Part shown: piece after piece, positions 22,304 through 30,017 of the stretch | How positions within the stretch are numbered: the first letter of the stretch is position 1 | Layout of the letters: the number at the start of each line of letters is the position of its first letter | Source: a virus | Virus record (IMG/VR): IMGVR_UViG_3300009124_000002 | Coordinates: 55,004 to 119,003 of that record | Strand: one strand, 5' to 3' | Length of the DNA: 64,000 nt | The notes under the pieces: generated by a model | The model's database searches: none | Told to the model about the DNA's origin: nothing | Seen by the model: the letters and a program-made list of their open reading frames with translations, nothing else | Program-made: the position numbers and the translations under genes

Positions 22304-23335
22304 TCAATCTTCAAGCATTGGTGAATGTGCAACAGTGAATTTCTGACGAATCACTTCGGCAAAGTCTGTATTATCTATAATGGGCTTCCAGAAGTCTCCC
22401 TTCATGGTATCTGCTGCTCGACAATTGCTGGCAGCAAGTTCCTTCTTGGTTGCAGGATCGATGGGCATATACCAACCATTCTTTGGCTTGATAACATGAC
22501 CAGTCTGTAGTGCAACATCCAGAAGACCAGACCACTTTTCAATTCCACCTTCCCAAGAAACTGAAATTGGAATCTTGGACTTCTCACGAACAAAGCGAGA
22601 CTTCTCGACATTGATTACAAAGTGATAACCCTGAATCTCAGTTCCAACCTTATCCTGCTGGCGACCAATGATCCAGATGTTATCAGCGGAGTAGTATGCA
22701 CCGGTTCCACCAGATACGATGTCCTTGGGGAACATACCCTGTTCCTTGTAGGTATGATTGATCGTCAGAAGAGGAATGTCCTTCATTGCCAAGTGAGGAG
22801 TCAGCATACGAAAGAGAGACTTCAATGCCTTGGCGCGGGTCATGTCAGCAACACTCTTTTCATTCAGGGCATCCTCAACCTCTTTCTTAGAAGCGACATT
22901 ACCAATAGAGTCAATGACAATGACAACCTTCTCATCACGCTTGAGTTCATTCAACTGATGAATCAAGTCGAACTTCAGAACCTCAATGTCAGTGACAGGA
23001 GTATGAAGAACACGATCCGTATCGATACCAAAGGATTCAAAGTATGATTGTGGCGAACCAAATTCACTATCATAGAACAGCAATGCTGCATCATCATACT
23101 TCTTGAGATATGCAGATGCCATTAGCAGTGCAAAGGATGTCTTGAAGTGTTTGCTTGGTCCTGCCAGCATTGTGTGACCGGGAGCAAGACCACCATCAAG
23201 TGAACCAGACAATGCCACATTGAGCATTGGAACTGAGGTTGGAATCATGTCCTTCTTGGTGAAGAACTTTGAGTCAGTGAGAACAGAGACGTTCTCAACC
23301 TTACTTGATTTTTTGAGTCTATCGATTAGTGACAT
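22304..23335 (-). CDS. uvsX: UvsX RecA-like recombinase
   Basis: The 343-residue protein forms filaments on single-stranded DNA and drives T4-type recombination-dependent replication. It has Walker A AGPSKHFKTSFA (about residue 58), Walker B KVVIVIDSIG, the PLLTINHTY strand and the DNA-binding loop region SGGTGAYYSADNIW. Length and motifs are those of T4 UvsX (about 390 residues) and shorter marine versions. Partner UvsY is at 47993-48439 and helicase gp41 is downstream. Confidence 0.93.
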   Translation of the reverse strand: MSLIDRLKKSSKVENVSVLTDSKFFTKKDMIPTSVPMLNVALSGSLDGGLAPGHTMLAGPSKHFKTSFALLMASAYLKKYDDAALLFYDSEFGSPQSYFESFGIDTDRVLHTPVTDIEVLKFDLIHQLNELKRDEKVVIVIDSIGNVASKKEVEDALNEKSVADMTRAKALKSLFRMLTPHLAMKDIPLLTINHTYKEQGMFPKDIVSGGTGAYYSADNIWIIGRQQDKVGTEIQGYHFVINVEKSRFVREKSKIPISVSWEGGIEKWSGLLDVALQTGHVIKPKNGWYMPIDPATKKELAASNCRAADTMKGDFWKPIIDNTDFAEVIRQKFTVAHSPMLED

Positions 23336-23338
23336 AGT

Positions 23339-23791
23339 TTAGATATTGATTTTACGGTATTCTACTTTTGCTTCTTTGAAGAATTCTGCTGCTCTCATTG
23401 TGGATGACATCCATTGTGGGGAAGCTTCCATTGTATTTACAATGACTCTCTTGATGCCTACCTGAATAACAGTCTTGGCGCATTCATGACAAACGGGAAG
23501 ACCATACACATAAAGAGTGGTGCCGTTCAGACACTTTCCTTTCCTTGCAGCAGTGCAGATTGCATTCACCTCTGCATGAACAGTGTAATTGTATTTCACG
23601 ACACGGTTTTCAAATCTTTCACCTGTATCTTGAAATCCACGGGGAAAGCCATTATATCCCATAGAGACAACATCATGACTTGGACCTTCTTCAGCAATCA
23701 CTGCACCAATCTTGGTTGTATCTTTAGACCAAGATGAGATGTGTTTTGCGAGCTCAAGGAACTTACGGTTCCACTTTTGCTCAGAGGTCAT
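23339..23791 (-). CDS. cd: dCMP deaminase
   Basis: The start is set at the ATG at 23791 (MTSEQKWNRKFLELAKHIS), matching other phage deaminases; an upstream in-frame start would run through the neighbouring small gene. The 150-residue enzyme converts dCMP to dUMP. Zinc site: HAEVNAI and PVCHECAKTVIQ give the H-A-E and P-x-x-x-C-x-x-C motifs; GAVIAEEG and MGYNGFPRG are also conserved. It overlaps the upstream small gene by 11 bases. With dUTPase it feeds ThyX. Confidence 0.9.
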   Translation of the reverse strand: MTSEQKWNRKFLELAKHISSWSKDTTKIGAVIAEEGPSHDVVSMGYNGFPRGFQDTGERFENRVVKYNYTVHAEVNAICTAARKGKCLNGTTLYVYGLPVCHECAKTVIQVGIKRVIVNTMEASPQWMSSTMRAAEFFKEAKVEYRKINI

Positions 23792-23954
23792 TGGTTTTGT
23801 TTCGTTGTTCTTCACAAGCTTCGGCAATATATTCACAGTATTCTTGGAGGGTTTTGAGGTTAATGGACGAGACGGTAGAAAGACCATATTTGTCAATCAT
23901 TTGTTTTAATTCATTTGCCTTGACCATAATCTTGTGATGTGATGTTTCTTCCAT
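23781..23954 (-). CDS. Small conserved protein upstream of dCMP deaminase
   Basis: A 57-residue ORF, MEETSHHKIMVKANELKQMI, then DKYGLSTVSSINLKTLQEYCEYI and an acidic end. The ATG at 23954 is preferred over an internal ATG (23927) because the HHKIMVKA part looks conserved and a promoter -10 ends seven bases upstream, predicting a leaderless transcript. It overlaps the deaminase start. Function is unknown. Confidence 0.6.
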   Translation of the reverse strand: MEETSHHKIMVKANELKQMIDKYGLSTVSSINLKTLQEYCEYIAEACEEQRNKTNDL

Positions 23955-23961
23955 TTCAATT

Positions 23962-23990
23962 ATTATACACTATTTTGAGGGAGAAGTAAA
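23962..23990 (-). promoter_or_regulatory. Sigma70-like promoter (TTTACT-N17-TATAAT)
   Basis: -35 TTTACT at 23985-23990, 17-bp spacer, -10 TATAAT at 23962-23967 on the minus strand. The -35 lies within the end of the upstream gene. The ATG of the 57-residue gene is seven bases after the -10. Confidence 0.65.
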
Positions 23991-24521
23991 CCACTTAGGT
24001 GTAGGGCGTTTTGTCCAGACCATCTTGAATCTCTTCTGTTTGGTCTTGTAGAAAGAACGATAGGAATTGATTGGATCTGGTCCCATGCATTCTGGATTTG
24101 AACTCATTGCCAAGCGGAATGGAGTCATTCCTGCAATTGGAATTGAATTTGGGCAATCTGCAAGGGCATCGATAAGCTTGGTCTCAGTGACATGAGTCTT
24201 TCCGTATCGATGAGTGTACTCCTCACACAAAGCGACAAAGAGTTCAAAATGCCAATAGTAATTGTCACTGCTTTCTCTTGTCCAAATAGCGCATGGGTGA
24301 TTGTAAGAGACGCACTGATACATTTGATTCTCACGGGCATCAGGCAGAACCCATGTGCGATGTTTGCGACCATTGCGAACCTGAATCTGCTCAGTGCCAT
24401 CCAGCATACGATGAGCAGTAGATAGCATCTGAGCAGATTCTAGGATCATCTTGACAACGTGCTTGTCACAGTGTTCACGGGCAGCAATCTCAGGGTTTTC
24501 ATTCAAGACAAAGATGTTCAT
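23970..24521 (-). CDS. Pyrimidine-dimer-glycosylase-like phage protein
   Basis: The 183-residue protein starts MNIFVLNENPEIAAREHCDKHVVKMILE, a conserved pattern of phage proteins that I recall being placed with the endonuclease V-type pyrimidine dimer glycosylases (Pyr_excise family). Later blocks are HRTWVLPDARENQMYQCVSYNHPC, SSDNYYWHFELF and TPFRLAMSSNPECMG. No catalytic Thr2 like that of T4 DenV is present, so repair activity should not be assumed. A consensus-type promoter sits ten bases before the ATG. Confidence 0.55.
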   Translation of the reverse strand: MNIFVLNENPEIAAREHCDKHVVKMILESAQMLSTAHRMLDGTEQIQVRNGRKHRTWVLPDARENQMYQCVSYNHPCAIWTRESSDNYYWHFELFVALCEEYTHRYGKTHVTETKLIDALADCPNSIPIAGMTPFRLAMSSNPECMGPDPINSYRSFYKTKQKRFKMVWTKRPTPKWFTSPSK

Positions 24522-24531
24522 AATAAAAGAG

Positions 24532-24560
24532 ATTATACACTATTGTCAGTCATCAGTCAA
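24532..24560 (-). promoter_or_regulatory. Sigma70 promoter (TTGACT-N17-TATAAT)
   Basis: -35 TTGACT at 24555-24560 and -10 TATAAT at 24532-24537 with 17-bp spacing on the minus strand. The -35 overlaps the stop codon of a 35-residue gene. The next ATG (24521) is ten bases downstream of the -10. Confidence 0.8.
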
Positions 24561-24664
24561 TGGTTGATTTCAAACTTACCCCAGACTTGATTCCAGACCT
24601 GATTTTTGGGTGTCCCTTTTTCCTTGAAAGGAAACGGAAGATCTGGTTTACGCCTGTTTCTCAT
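24557..24664 (-). CDS. 35-residue basic protein
   Basis: ATG at 24664, one base after the stop region of the phosphoesterase gene, encoding MRNRRKPDLPFPFKEKGTPK and ending WGKFEINH. The composition (basic start, Trp-rich N-Q-V-W repeats) and tight spacing suggest a real small gene. No family is recognised. Confidence 0.5.
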   Translation of the reverse strand: MRNRRKPDLPFPFKEKGTPKNQVWNQVWGKFEINH

Positions 24665-24665
24665 C

Positions 24666-25187
24666 TTAGTAATTTTTGGTTGCTTCTATGATTTCCTCAA
24701 AGTCAATTGGCGTTTGATTTATTTGCTCGACGCTCACATTAAAATAGCGCAAGTCTGGTTTGCCATCAAGCAAAACTTTTCGTGCGTGAATGTGACCGTG
24801 AATGTTGGCTTTGCACCAATCCGCAATAGATTCTGGATGGACCGGAATGTGTGTTAAGATAAACTTAAATAGCTTATGACTTCCGCGAATATCTTTAAAG
24901 TGTTTTAAATAGTCTTTGGCTTTGAAGATGTCATGGTTTCCTTTGATTAGAATTTTACGACCGTTTAATCTATCAAGAATATCAAGTCCTTTTCTGCCAA
25001 TTGCGACATCGCCAAGGTGATAAACTTTATCGTCTTTTCCAACAACACGATTCCAGTTATCGGTCATTATTTGGTCACCTTCCTCTGAATTTGAAGCCCA
25101 AGGACGCATCAACTCACCAGATTCTGTGGCAAATCTGTAGCAGTTATTGTGACAGAAATGAGTATCTGAAATGAGGAATGTTTTCAA
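24666..25187 (-). CDS. Metallophosphoesterase (YfcE/Mre11-like)
   Basis: The 173-residue enzyme has the full calcineurin-like motif series: FLISDTHFCH, HLGDVAIG, LIKGNHD, FILTHIP and IHGHIHA. The short length and D-T-H start resemble bacterial phosphodiesterases acting on cyclic nucleotides or phage-encoded phosphatases. The substrate is unknown. It is distinct in sequence from the phosphoesterase at 19560-20138. It belongs to a run of tightly spaced early genes (26332 to 24557). Confidence 0.75.
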   Translation of the reverse strand: MKTFLISDTHFCHNNCYRFATESGELMRPWASNSEEGDQIMTDNWNRVVGKDDKVYHLGDVAIGRKGLDILDRLNGRKILIKGNHDIFKAKDYLKHFKDIRGSHKLFKFILTHIPVHPESIADWCKANIHGHIHARKVLLDGKPDLRYFNVSVEQINQTPIDFEEIIEATKNY

Positions 25188-25190
25188 AAC

Positions 25191-25457
25191 TCACAGTTCC
25201 TCACTTATGTATTTTAATGCCAGTTCTTTGGAACCGCAAACGTATCGATCCTCGTAACCACCCTTCATTGTCCGAAACAGAATCCAGTTGGGGCTATAGA
25301 CACGAACCTCACCATCCAGAGTTCTAGCACGACAGAAGGTTGCGTATCGGTATTTCTTGTCTTGACTGAGACCAGTATTAATTCCATAAACTTGATCAAG
25401 GTCTGCTTCTTGCAGTGCCTCGATCAAGTCTTCTAGGATTTCTTCACGCTTGCTCAT
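25191..25457 (-). CDS. Hypothetical early protein
   Basis: An 88-residue product from the ATG at 25457, which overlaps the upstream stop region; an upstream TTG would also be in frame. It has a helical start (MSKREEILEDLIEALQEADLD) and a beta-rich remainder (YRYATFCRARTLDGEVRVYSPNWILFRTMKGG). No motif is recognised. Confidence 0.55.
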   Translation of the reverse strand: MSKREEILEDLIEALQEADLDQVYGINTGLSQDKKYRYATFCRARTLDGEVRVYSPNWILFRTMKGGYEDRYVCGSKELALKYISEEL

Positions 25458-25725
25458 TGACAAACTCTTTCAAGAATTCAATTTCCTTCTCAACATCCTC
25501 TTCGGTAAGGTAACCATTCACCTTACTGCCCCACTCAGGAACTTCTTCAAGGTCACCAGAGGGACCATAGAAACCAATCTCGTAGTGACCCTCCCTGCCC
25601 CCATAAGACCAATCATGACGAATCACAGAGGCTTTACAGCCATTACCCAAATCGACAATGGCTTGAATGGCATCCAGACCAAATGCCGAACCCATCTTTT
25701 CAAATTGCAATTCATTGAATTTCAT
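25444..25725 (-). CDS. Conserved hypothetical early protein
   Basis: A 93-residue protein starting at the ATG at 25725, two bases after the upstream stop. Its core, QAIVDLGNGCKASVIRHDWSYGGREGHYEIG, matches a small protein I recall from many phages (x-A-I-V-x-F-x-N-G-x-x-A-S-V-I-R-H...Y-G-G). The C-terminus is helical and acidic. Function is unknown. Confidence 0.6.
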   Translation of the reverse strand: MKFNELQFEKMGSAFGLDAIQAIVDLGNGCKASVIRHDWSYGGREGHYEIGFYGPSGDLEEVPEWGSKVNGYLTEEDVEKEIEFLKEFVNEQA

Positions 25726-25726
25726 T

Positions 25727-25957
25727 TTATCGCTTGTTCTTGTTTTTCTCATACCAATATTTTCCTGAATCCCGGAGCATTTCATTGCTGTTTCGGATAT
25801 GCTCTAGTTCTGCCTTGATCGTCTCATAGAGCGATTCCGCAAACCGTAGTTTGTTCTCTTCAGCGAGATCTTTAAGTTCATCAACCATGTGAATGACATG
25901 GTCGATGTAGGGACACGTATTTGCCGGGATGGGCGGGGATTCATCTTTTTTGTTCAT
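25727..25957 (-). CDS. Hypothetical helical early protein
   Basis: A 76-residue mainly helical protein (HVIHMVDELKDLAEENKLRFAESLYETIKAELEHIRNS) coupled by ATGA to the gene upstream. Its position in the early cluster and clean helix pattern support it being real. Nothing further can be assigned. Confidence 0.5.
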   Translation of the reverse strand: MNKKDESPPIPANTCPYIDHVIHMVDELKDLAEENKLRFAESLYETIKAELEHIRNSNEMLRDSGKYWYEKNKNKR

Positions 25958-26157
25958 GAATTATCTATGTTCTCAAGCACATCCTCCAAGAAGTCAACTT
26001 CAGACTTCTTTTGAATCAGTTTTTCTCGCACTTCACTGGCAAGCCATTTCTTGTCGTGCATTCGACGTTTGAACTGCTCCCAACCCACGCACTGTTCCCC
26101 AGCAACAACTAGTTGAAAGAGTTTCATTCTATCTTCAGGTTTCATTTCGTTTTTCAT
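25954..26157 (-). CDS. Hypothetical early protein
   Basis: A 67-residue protein from the ATG at 26157, one base after the upstream stop (MKNEMKPEDRMKLFQLVVAG). It has a helical core and a C-terminal coiled coil (KLIQKKSEVDFLEDVLENI). An earlier in-frame start would overlap the whole 3' half of the upstream gene. No family is known. Confidence 0.5.
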   Translation of the reverse strand: MKNEMKPEDRMKLFQLVVAGEQCVGWEQFKRRMHDKKWLASEVREKLIQKKSEVDFLEDVLENIDNS

Positions 26158-26158
26158 A

Positions 26159-26332
26159 TCAATCCTCCACTTCCAATTCAACAACATACCAATTATCGCA
26201 GTAACGCAGGTTTTCCTTATACTTTCCATTAGCAGCTTCGTTAGCCTTATCTTCCGAAGAAAACAAAGAAACCAAAGAAACCAACTCAGTGCCTGAGTAG
26301 TTATACTCTTTGAACAATCCGTAAACTTTCAT
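26159..26332 (-). CDS. Hypothetical early protein, promoter-proximal
   Basis: A 57-residue protein from the ATG at 26332 (MKVYGLFKEYNYSGTELVSL), ending WYVVELEVED. It looks like a small alpha/beta fold. It is the first gene behind a TTGACA-N17-TAGTAT promoter whose -10 ends seven bases before the ATG, so the mRNA should be leaderless. Function is unknown. Confidence 0.55.
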   Translation of the reverse strand: MKVYGLFKEYNYSGTELVSLVSLFSSEDKANEAANGKYKENLRYCDNWYVVELEVED

Positions 26333-26339
26333 AATTTTG

Positions 26340-26368
26340 ATACTATTAGATTTTTTGTTGTATGTCAA
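26340..26368 (-). promoter_or_regulatory. Sigma70 promoter (TTGACA-N17-TAGTAT)
   Basis: -35 TTGACA at 26363-26368, 17-bp spacer, -10 TAGTAT at 26340-26345 on the minus strand. The start codon follows seven bases after the -10. It can drive the run of small early genes down to about 24557. Confidence 0.75.
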
Positions 26369-26370
26369 GT

Positions 26371-26592
26371 TTATTGCCCACTCATGACAAATGTGGACTT
26401 GTCGAGGCGAGCGACATACCTCTGACCAACACCACCTTGAGCAACACCATCACGCCTCCAAGGGATGATGGTCACAAAGGCAGAGTTCCCCTCAATCTCA
26501 TCAACGCGAACAATCGCGCCAAAGTTCTCAATGATGTCACCAACCTTGATGTTGGTCTTGTAGTTGGGTTTGAGTTTCATATCGGTATTCAT
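26371..26592 (-). CDS. Hypothetical small beta protein
   Basis: A 73-residue protein (MNTDMKLKPNYKTNIKVGDI..., IVRVDEIEGNSAFVTIIPW, QRYVARLDKSTFVM) with an SH3-like barrel pattern. It is located between two early promoters. The start at 26592 or four codons later cannot be separated. Function is unknown. Confidence 0.5.
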   Translation of the reverse strand: MNTDMKLKPNYKTNIKVGDIIENFGAIVRVDEIEGNSAFVTIIPWRRDGVAQGGVGQRYVARLDKSTFVMSGQ

Positions 26593-26607
26593 AATTCAAT
26601 TCATTTC

Positions 26608-26934
26608 TTAGCTGATACCAGACCAACGAACCCTGCTGAAGTCACCAGTGAAGATGTTCCCGCGAGAGAAATTAGTGGCGGGAGCCTTCCATGAAGCTGC
26701 CTTGAGAATGTCGCCCTTGGCAAATCCCTTCTTGGGGTTGTCCTTCTTGGCAACAAACCCAACCACGCTCCTCTGATTCCCAGAGTCAACGAAAACCTTG
26801 TCGTAGTTGCGACCAGAATCGTCAAGGTGAAAGGTGTATCCAAGGCGAATTCCAGAAGGGCGATTGGCATCCTGCTTGCCCCAATCGTTTCGAATGTGGG
26901 AGAGGAGGTTGTTCAGTGCTTTTTCGTAGCTCAT
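26608..26934 (-). CDS. Hypothetical protein behind promoter module copy 1
   Basis: A 108-residue protein. The ATG at 26934 is chosen because GAGAAAG precedes it by six bases; an ATG at 26949 (MRKNAMSYEK) is closer to the predicted transcript start and also possible. The first half is helical (SYEKALNNLLSHIRNDWG), the second basic and beta-rich (SVVGFVAKKDNPKKGFAKGDILKAASW). GC content is higher than in most of the window. No family is recognised. Confidence 0.5.
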   Translation of the reverse strand: MSYEKALNNLLSHIRNDWGKQDANRPSGIRLGYTFHLDDSGRNYDKVFVDSGNQRSVVGFVAKKDNPKKGFAKGDILKAASWKAPATNFSRGNIFTGDFSRVRWSGIS

Positions 26935-26949
26935 AGCGTTCTTTCTCAT

Positions 26950-27020
26950 TACGAGAAAGATTCTGCCTGAAGATCGCGGATCCGACAACCCCTAAAAGCA
27001 CTTTTTTTCACTTTTTTCGT
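26950..27020 (-). promoter_or_regulatory. Conserved promoter module, copy 1
   Basis: On the minus strand, two A-tracts each followed by GTG lead into GGGG, then -35 TTGTCG (26983-26988), a 17-bp spacer, -10 CAGAAT (26960-26965) and the initial-transcribed stretch CTTTCTCGTA. The same arrangement recurs at 40160-40232 and 42386-42445, so it is a repeated regulatory cassette rather than a chance promoter. Confidence 0.75.
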
Positions 27021-27033
27021 AAGCTCCGCAGTA

Positions 27034-27585
27034 TTAGGAACTTACAACTTTCAGGAGAAAATCCACGATATTTTCAGTGTTTTCATGGGTTTCATGTGGC
27101 ATCTCGATCACGCATCCCTTCTCCTCTCCGAAAAGGGTCTGTTTTGGTCCGAACTCCGTGATAATATTCTGGACCTTGGTGCGGACTGTGGAGATGAACC
27201 TTTCGGGCTGACTCGAGCCTCTCTCGGCGTATCTCCGCTCCCTCTCGGCGTCCGAGACCGTCAGGTGGAGGATGGTCAGATCATCACCGCAGGAGGAAAA
27301 GAAAGTCTTGTTGTTTAGACGATCTCCTTCTCCCACGATCACTTCATTCGGTTTCCCAGAAACGAACTTGACTGCTTCAGGGCAAACCGCCATGGACAAG
27401 CGATCGGTTCCACTGAAAGTCTCGCCCTCTTCATACTTACCAAGCACACGAATGTTGCCTGATATATGAGTGTCAAGGAGATTGACAGGTCGATCCGAGG
27501 TCCACCCATCAAAACGACTCATGAATTCCTTCATGACCGTAGACTTGCCGGAGCCGGGAAGTCCAATGAGATAAACAACCTTCAT
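27034..27585 (-). CDS. P-loop kinase, candidate DNA-base kinase
   Basis: The 183-residue protein begins MKVVYLIGLPGSGKST, with Walker A at residues 8-16, and ends as a small nucleoside-kinase-like fold. EVIVGEGDRLN is a Walker B-like strand and ERERRYAERGSSQ is a lid-type Arg cluster. It is coupled by ATGA to the TET/JBP dioxygenase gene. Comparative genomics of phage TET/JBP and 5-hydroxymethyluracil systems links such stand-alone kinases to phosphorylation of hydroxymethyl bases in DNA. That substrate is inferred from context; a nucleotide or polynucleotide kinase remains possible. Confidence 0.65.
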   Translation of the reverse strand: MKVVYLIGLPGSGKSTVMKEFMSRFDGWTSDRPVNLLDTHISGNIRVLGKYEEGETFSGTDRLSMAVCPEAVKFVSGKPNEVIVGEGDRLNNKTFFSSCGDDLTILHLTVSDAERERRYAERGSSQPERFISTVRTKVQNIITEFGPKQTLFGEEKGCVIEMPHETHENTENIVDFLLKVVSS

Positions 27586-28988
27586 GCGAAGAAATCGTCA
27601 AGTGTGCTTACTTGTTGGCGAGCTTCGGGGTGATATTGTTTGAGCATATCCTCGCCACCTCGGTCAGCAAGATAATCATACCATTCACCCTCATCCCACA
27701 TTGAAGGAGAAACTCCATTCCAAAATGGTTTCCAGAGAGGATGTTCCTCATTCTTGCGGCGATCATCAACGTATTGCTTACGAAGTGCTTCGTATTCCCA
27801 TGAGCCAAGCTTGTCCATATCTTCACGAAAATAGAAGACCAACGACATACGCAACATGTCTTCATCACCAGAATCAGGCGCAGAGATCGGAGTATTACCA
27901 TGAATGATTCTCATGTTATCAATCAGCAGTAGATCTCCCGGTCGAATGTTGATTGCTGCACGAACTTCTGGTGTTACCAGATAACCACCTTTCCAATCTT
28001 TACCGTCCTTGGTCACAACTGTGAGGTTGGAATACCCAGCATTCAAAGAACCGGCATCACGATGACAAGCCATGCGAGCATTGCGATCCTTGCTTGTGGT
28101 GTTAACAGTAATTGTAGTGAATGTGGTGTCTTCTCCGATTAGAAAGCGATTGTCAAGACGATCAGCAAACTCTTTCTGTTTTGCCCATCTTTCAGGAAGC
28201 AATCGCTTGAACTCAGCTTCAAGTTTGCGGGCAAAGGGGTAGCACTTATCAAACTGCTCTCGGTTATGATCGGTGTAAGCTGTTGCGCGACCATAAGGAA
28301 TCCGAGGATACCGACCATAGAAACCAGCAATGCCAGACCAGATTGGAGTAGCGTAACTGGTAGCAGAAACAAACTCTTTTCTCAGCTTCTTCGAGTATGC
28401 TTTAGCATCATCAATAGACATACCAATCATCTTCTCAAGAGCCAACGGGAAGAAACCTTCGTATGTCCCAAACTCTTTCTCAACTCGAGAGCGCAACCAC
28501 ACCTCACCGCGAGTCTCATACTTTTTGTTTTGGTGCTGTTGAAAGATGTTATCAAGAGGATCATCGCCATCGATAGACTGTGGTTGACCTTGTTCAAAGT
28601 GAGCAAGAATATCTTGCTGATAAGGAGTCACCCAATCTCTATTCCCGTCCTTGTCACCTCTGGGACCAGCTGCATGCCCACGGTTATTGGATTCAACAGC
28701 AGCTTCATACAGACCATCGAAAGCGCCAAGCTGTTCTTCCGGCGTGAACGTGCCTTTGCGAAACTTAAAGGCAACGCAATCTTCACCTAGCTCATCTCCG
28801 GCATCGAAGCCATTCTTTGGCAAGTAGAAATCAGCATCGCTATCAACAAGAATATCGTATGATCCCTCATCAACCAACTTACCAAGAAGGTCATCTTCAT
28901 TAACCACAAATTGGGCAATATAGACATCTTGACCCTCATCGCCTTTGAACTTCTTCCACTTCCGACCGTTTTTTTCGATTATTTCCAT
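27582..28988 (-). CDS. TET/JBP-type 2-oxoglutarate/Fe(II) dioxygenase
   Basis: The 468-residue protein has the double-stranded beta-helix core in its C-terminal third. The iron ligands fit H309-x-D311 (ACHRDAGSLNAGYSNL) and His363 (IIHGNTPI), with Arg380 (MLRMSLVFYFRE) for 2-oxoglutarate; GGYLV and IRPGDLLLIDN are the usual strands. The sequence around H-R-D-A-G-S-L-N-x-G-Y-S-N-L is that of phage TET/JBP enzymes, which hydroxylate 5-methylcytosine or thymine in DNA. The N-terminal about 280 residues hold no recognised domain. It is flanked by a P-loop kinase and an amino acid:DNA transferase-like gene. No C5-cytosine methyltransferase is in the window, so thymine or 5mC as substrate is open. 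Confidence 0.75.
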   Translation of the reverse strand: MEIIEKNGRKWKKFKGDEGQDVYIAQFVVNEDDLLGKLVDEGSYDILVDSDADFYLPKNGFDAGDELGEDCVAFKFRKGTFTPEEQLGAFDGLYEAAVESNNRGHAAGPRGDKDGNRDWVTPYQQDILAHFEQGQPQSIDGDDPLDNIFQQHQNKKYETRGEVWLRSRVEKEFGTYEGFFPLALEKMIGMSIDDAKAYSKKLRKEFVSATSYATPIWSGIAGFYGRYPRIPYGRATAYTDHNREQFDKCYPFARKLEAEFKRLLPERWAKQKEFADRLDNRFLIGEDTTFTTITVNTTSKDRNARMACHRDAGSLNAGYSNLTVVTKDGKDWKGGYLVTPEVRAAINIRPGDLLLIDNMRIIHGNTPISAPDSGDEDMLRMSLVFYFREDMDKLGSWEYEALRKQYVDDRRKNEEHPLWKPFWNGVSPSMWDEGEWYDYLADRGGEDMLKQYHPEARQQVSTLDDFFA

Positions 28989-29003
28989 ATCTGTTATATT
29001 CTA

Positions 29004-30017
29004 CTAAACTATGAACTTATCCAACCCAATATCATTTATCTCATTCGAGAAGGTGCCTCTATGATCAATCTTCCCACTATCAAGGAAGAGAGACATCTTA
29101 CCCTTATTCACACAATTTGTCAAGTATTCTTCTCGTAGAGTTTCTCTCCTTGCGTCCCACATAGGTTGCCAATCAATACCGAACCAATTGTCTCCCTCAA
29201 CCTTCTGAATCTCTTCAGCCTGTCGGTCAATGTAGTATCCAAGGTAGCGACCATTGCGAACTCGAAACAACTTCTTGAACGAACACAGACATGTTTCCAT
29301 GGCAAAATAATCTGCCTTGTCTGCTACATTAGGAAATCTCTTCCTCACTTCAGCCAGCATCTCTGCTGCCCTTGAATTCAACATAGAAAGTTGGTCCTTG
29401 TTTAGTCTCTGATTGACCCACTCGTCTTCACCAACAGCATAGCAAAGACCATTGCGATGAGAACGGCTTCCTGAGTAGTCATGCAACCAAAGATTGTCAA
29501 CATCCAGATTCACCTTGGCGCATTGCTTTAGAGTCTGAAGGTAGAACCATGAAGTGTAACGTCCGAACTTGTGCCAACCATTGACCTGCTCCCACAGGTT
29601 CTGAAAGGTTTGATTTGCATCATCAGTCAAATGCTCAGAAAACCTTTCGTGTTGCGTCTTATCGCCAACCCATTCCTTGTAAGACTCAAACTGATCAGCC
29701 AAATGCCCCTTGTTCCATTTGGTGTCCGTTTGATAGCGCAACCGACTGTAGTTTTCGTTGTTCCACTCACGAAGACGTTCAACACCTACCAACTCCATAT
29801 CAGGAAATTCATTCCAGATGAGGTAAGCTGTGGGGAAGTGATACGTTGTCCCATACAACCAAACCAACCAATACTTTTGCTCAAGATTGTATTCAAACCG
29901 ATCAAAGAAATAGTTGGTCATGTAGAGAGCAGAGTCGCAATCATCTAACTCAAGGGACCAACCAAACCAATTGATGAATGCTTCTTCTCTGTTTTCTTTA
30001 AGTCTGTAATCCATCAT
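29004..30017 (-). CDS. Amino acid:DNA transferase-like protein (aGPT-Pplase clade 3)
   Basis: The 337-residue protein carries FGWSLELDDCDSALYMTNYFFDRF, EYNLEQKYWLVWLYGTTYHFPTA and RYQTDTKWNKGH. I recognise these as the family named alpha-glutamyl/putrescinyl thymine pyrophosphorylase clade 3. Members have been re-described as amino acid:DNA transferases that attach an amino acid or amine to an activated hydroxymethyl-pyrimidine in DNA. Later conserved parts: WLHDYSGSRSHRNGLCYAVG and FAMETCLCSFKKLFRVRNGRYLGYYIDR. It is coupled by ATGA to the GNAT gene and 15 bases upstream of the dioxygenase gene. Family recognition is fairly strong; donor and base are unknown. Confidence 0.7.
   Translation of the reverse strand: MMDYRLKENREEAFINWFGWSLELDDCDSALYMTNYFFDRFEYNLEQKYWLVWLYGTTYHFPTAYLIWNEFPDMELVGVERLREWNNENYSRLRYQTDTKWNKGHLADQFESYKEWVGDKTQHERFSEHLTDDANQTFQNLWEQVNGWHKFGRYTSWFYLQTLKQCAKVNLDVDNLWLHDYSGSRSHRNGLCYAVGEDEWVNQRLNKDQLSMLNSRAAEMLAEVRKRFPNVADKADYFAMETCLCSFKKLFRVRNGRYLGYYIDRQAEEIQKVEGDNWFGIDWQPMWDARRETLREEYLTNCVNKGKMSLFLDSGKIDHRGTFSNEINDIGLDKFIV

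Noticed and set aside
23970-24521. Calling the protein a functional T4 DenV-type glycosylase
   Set aside because: Only the broad family pattern is seen, without the catalytic N-terminal Thr arrangement, so repair activity is not claimed.
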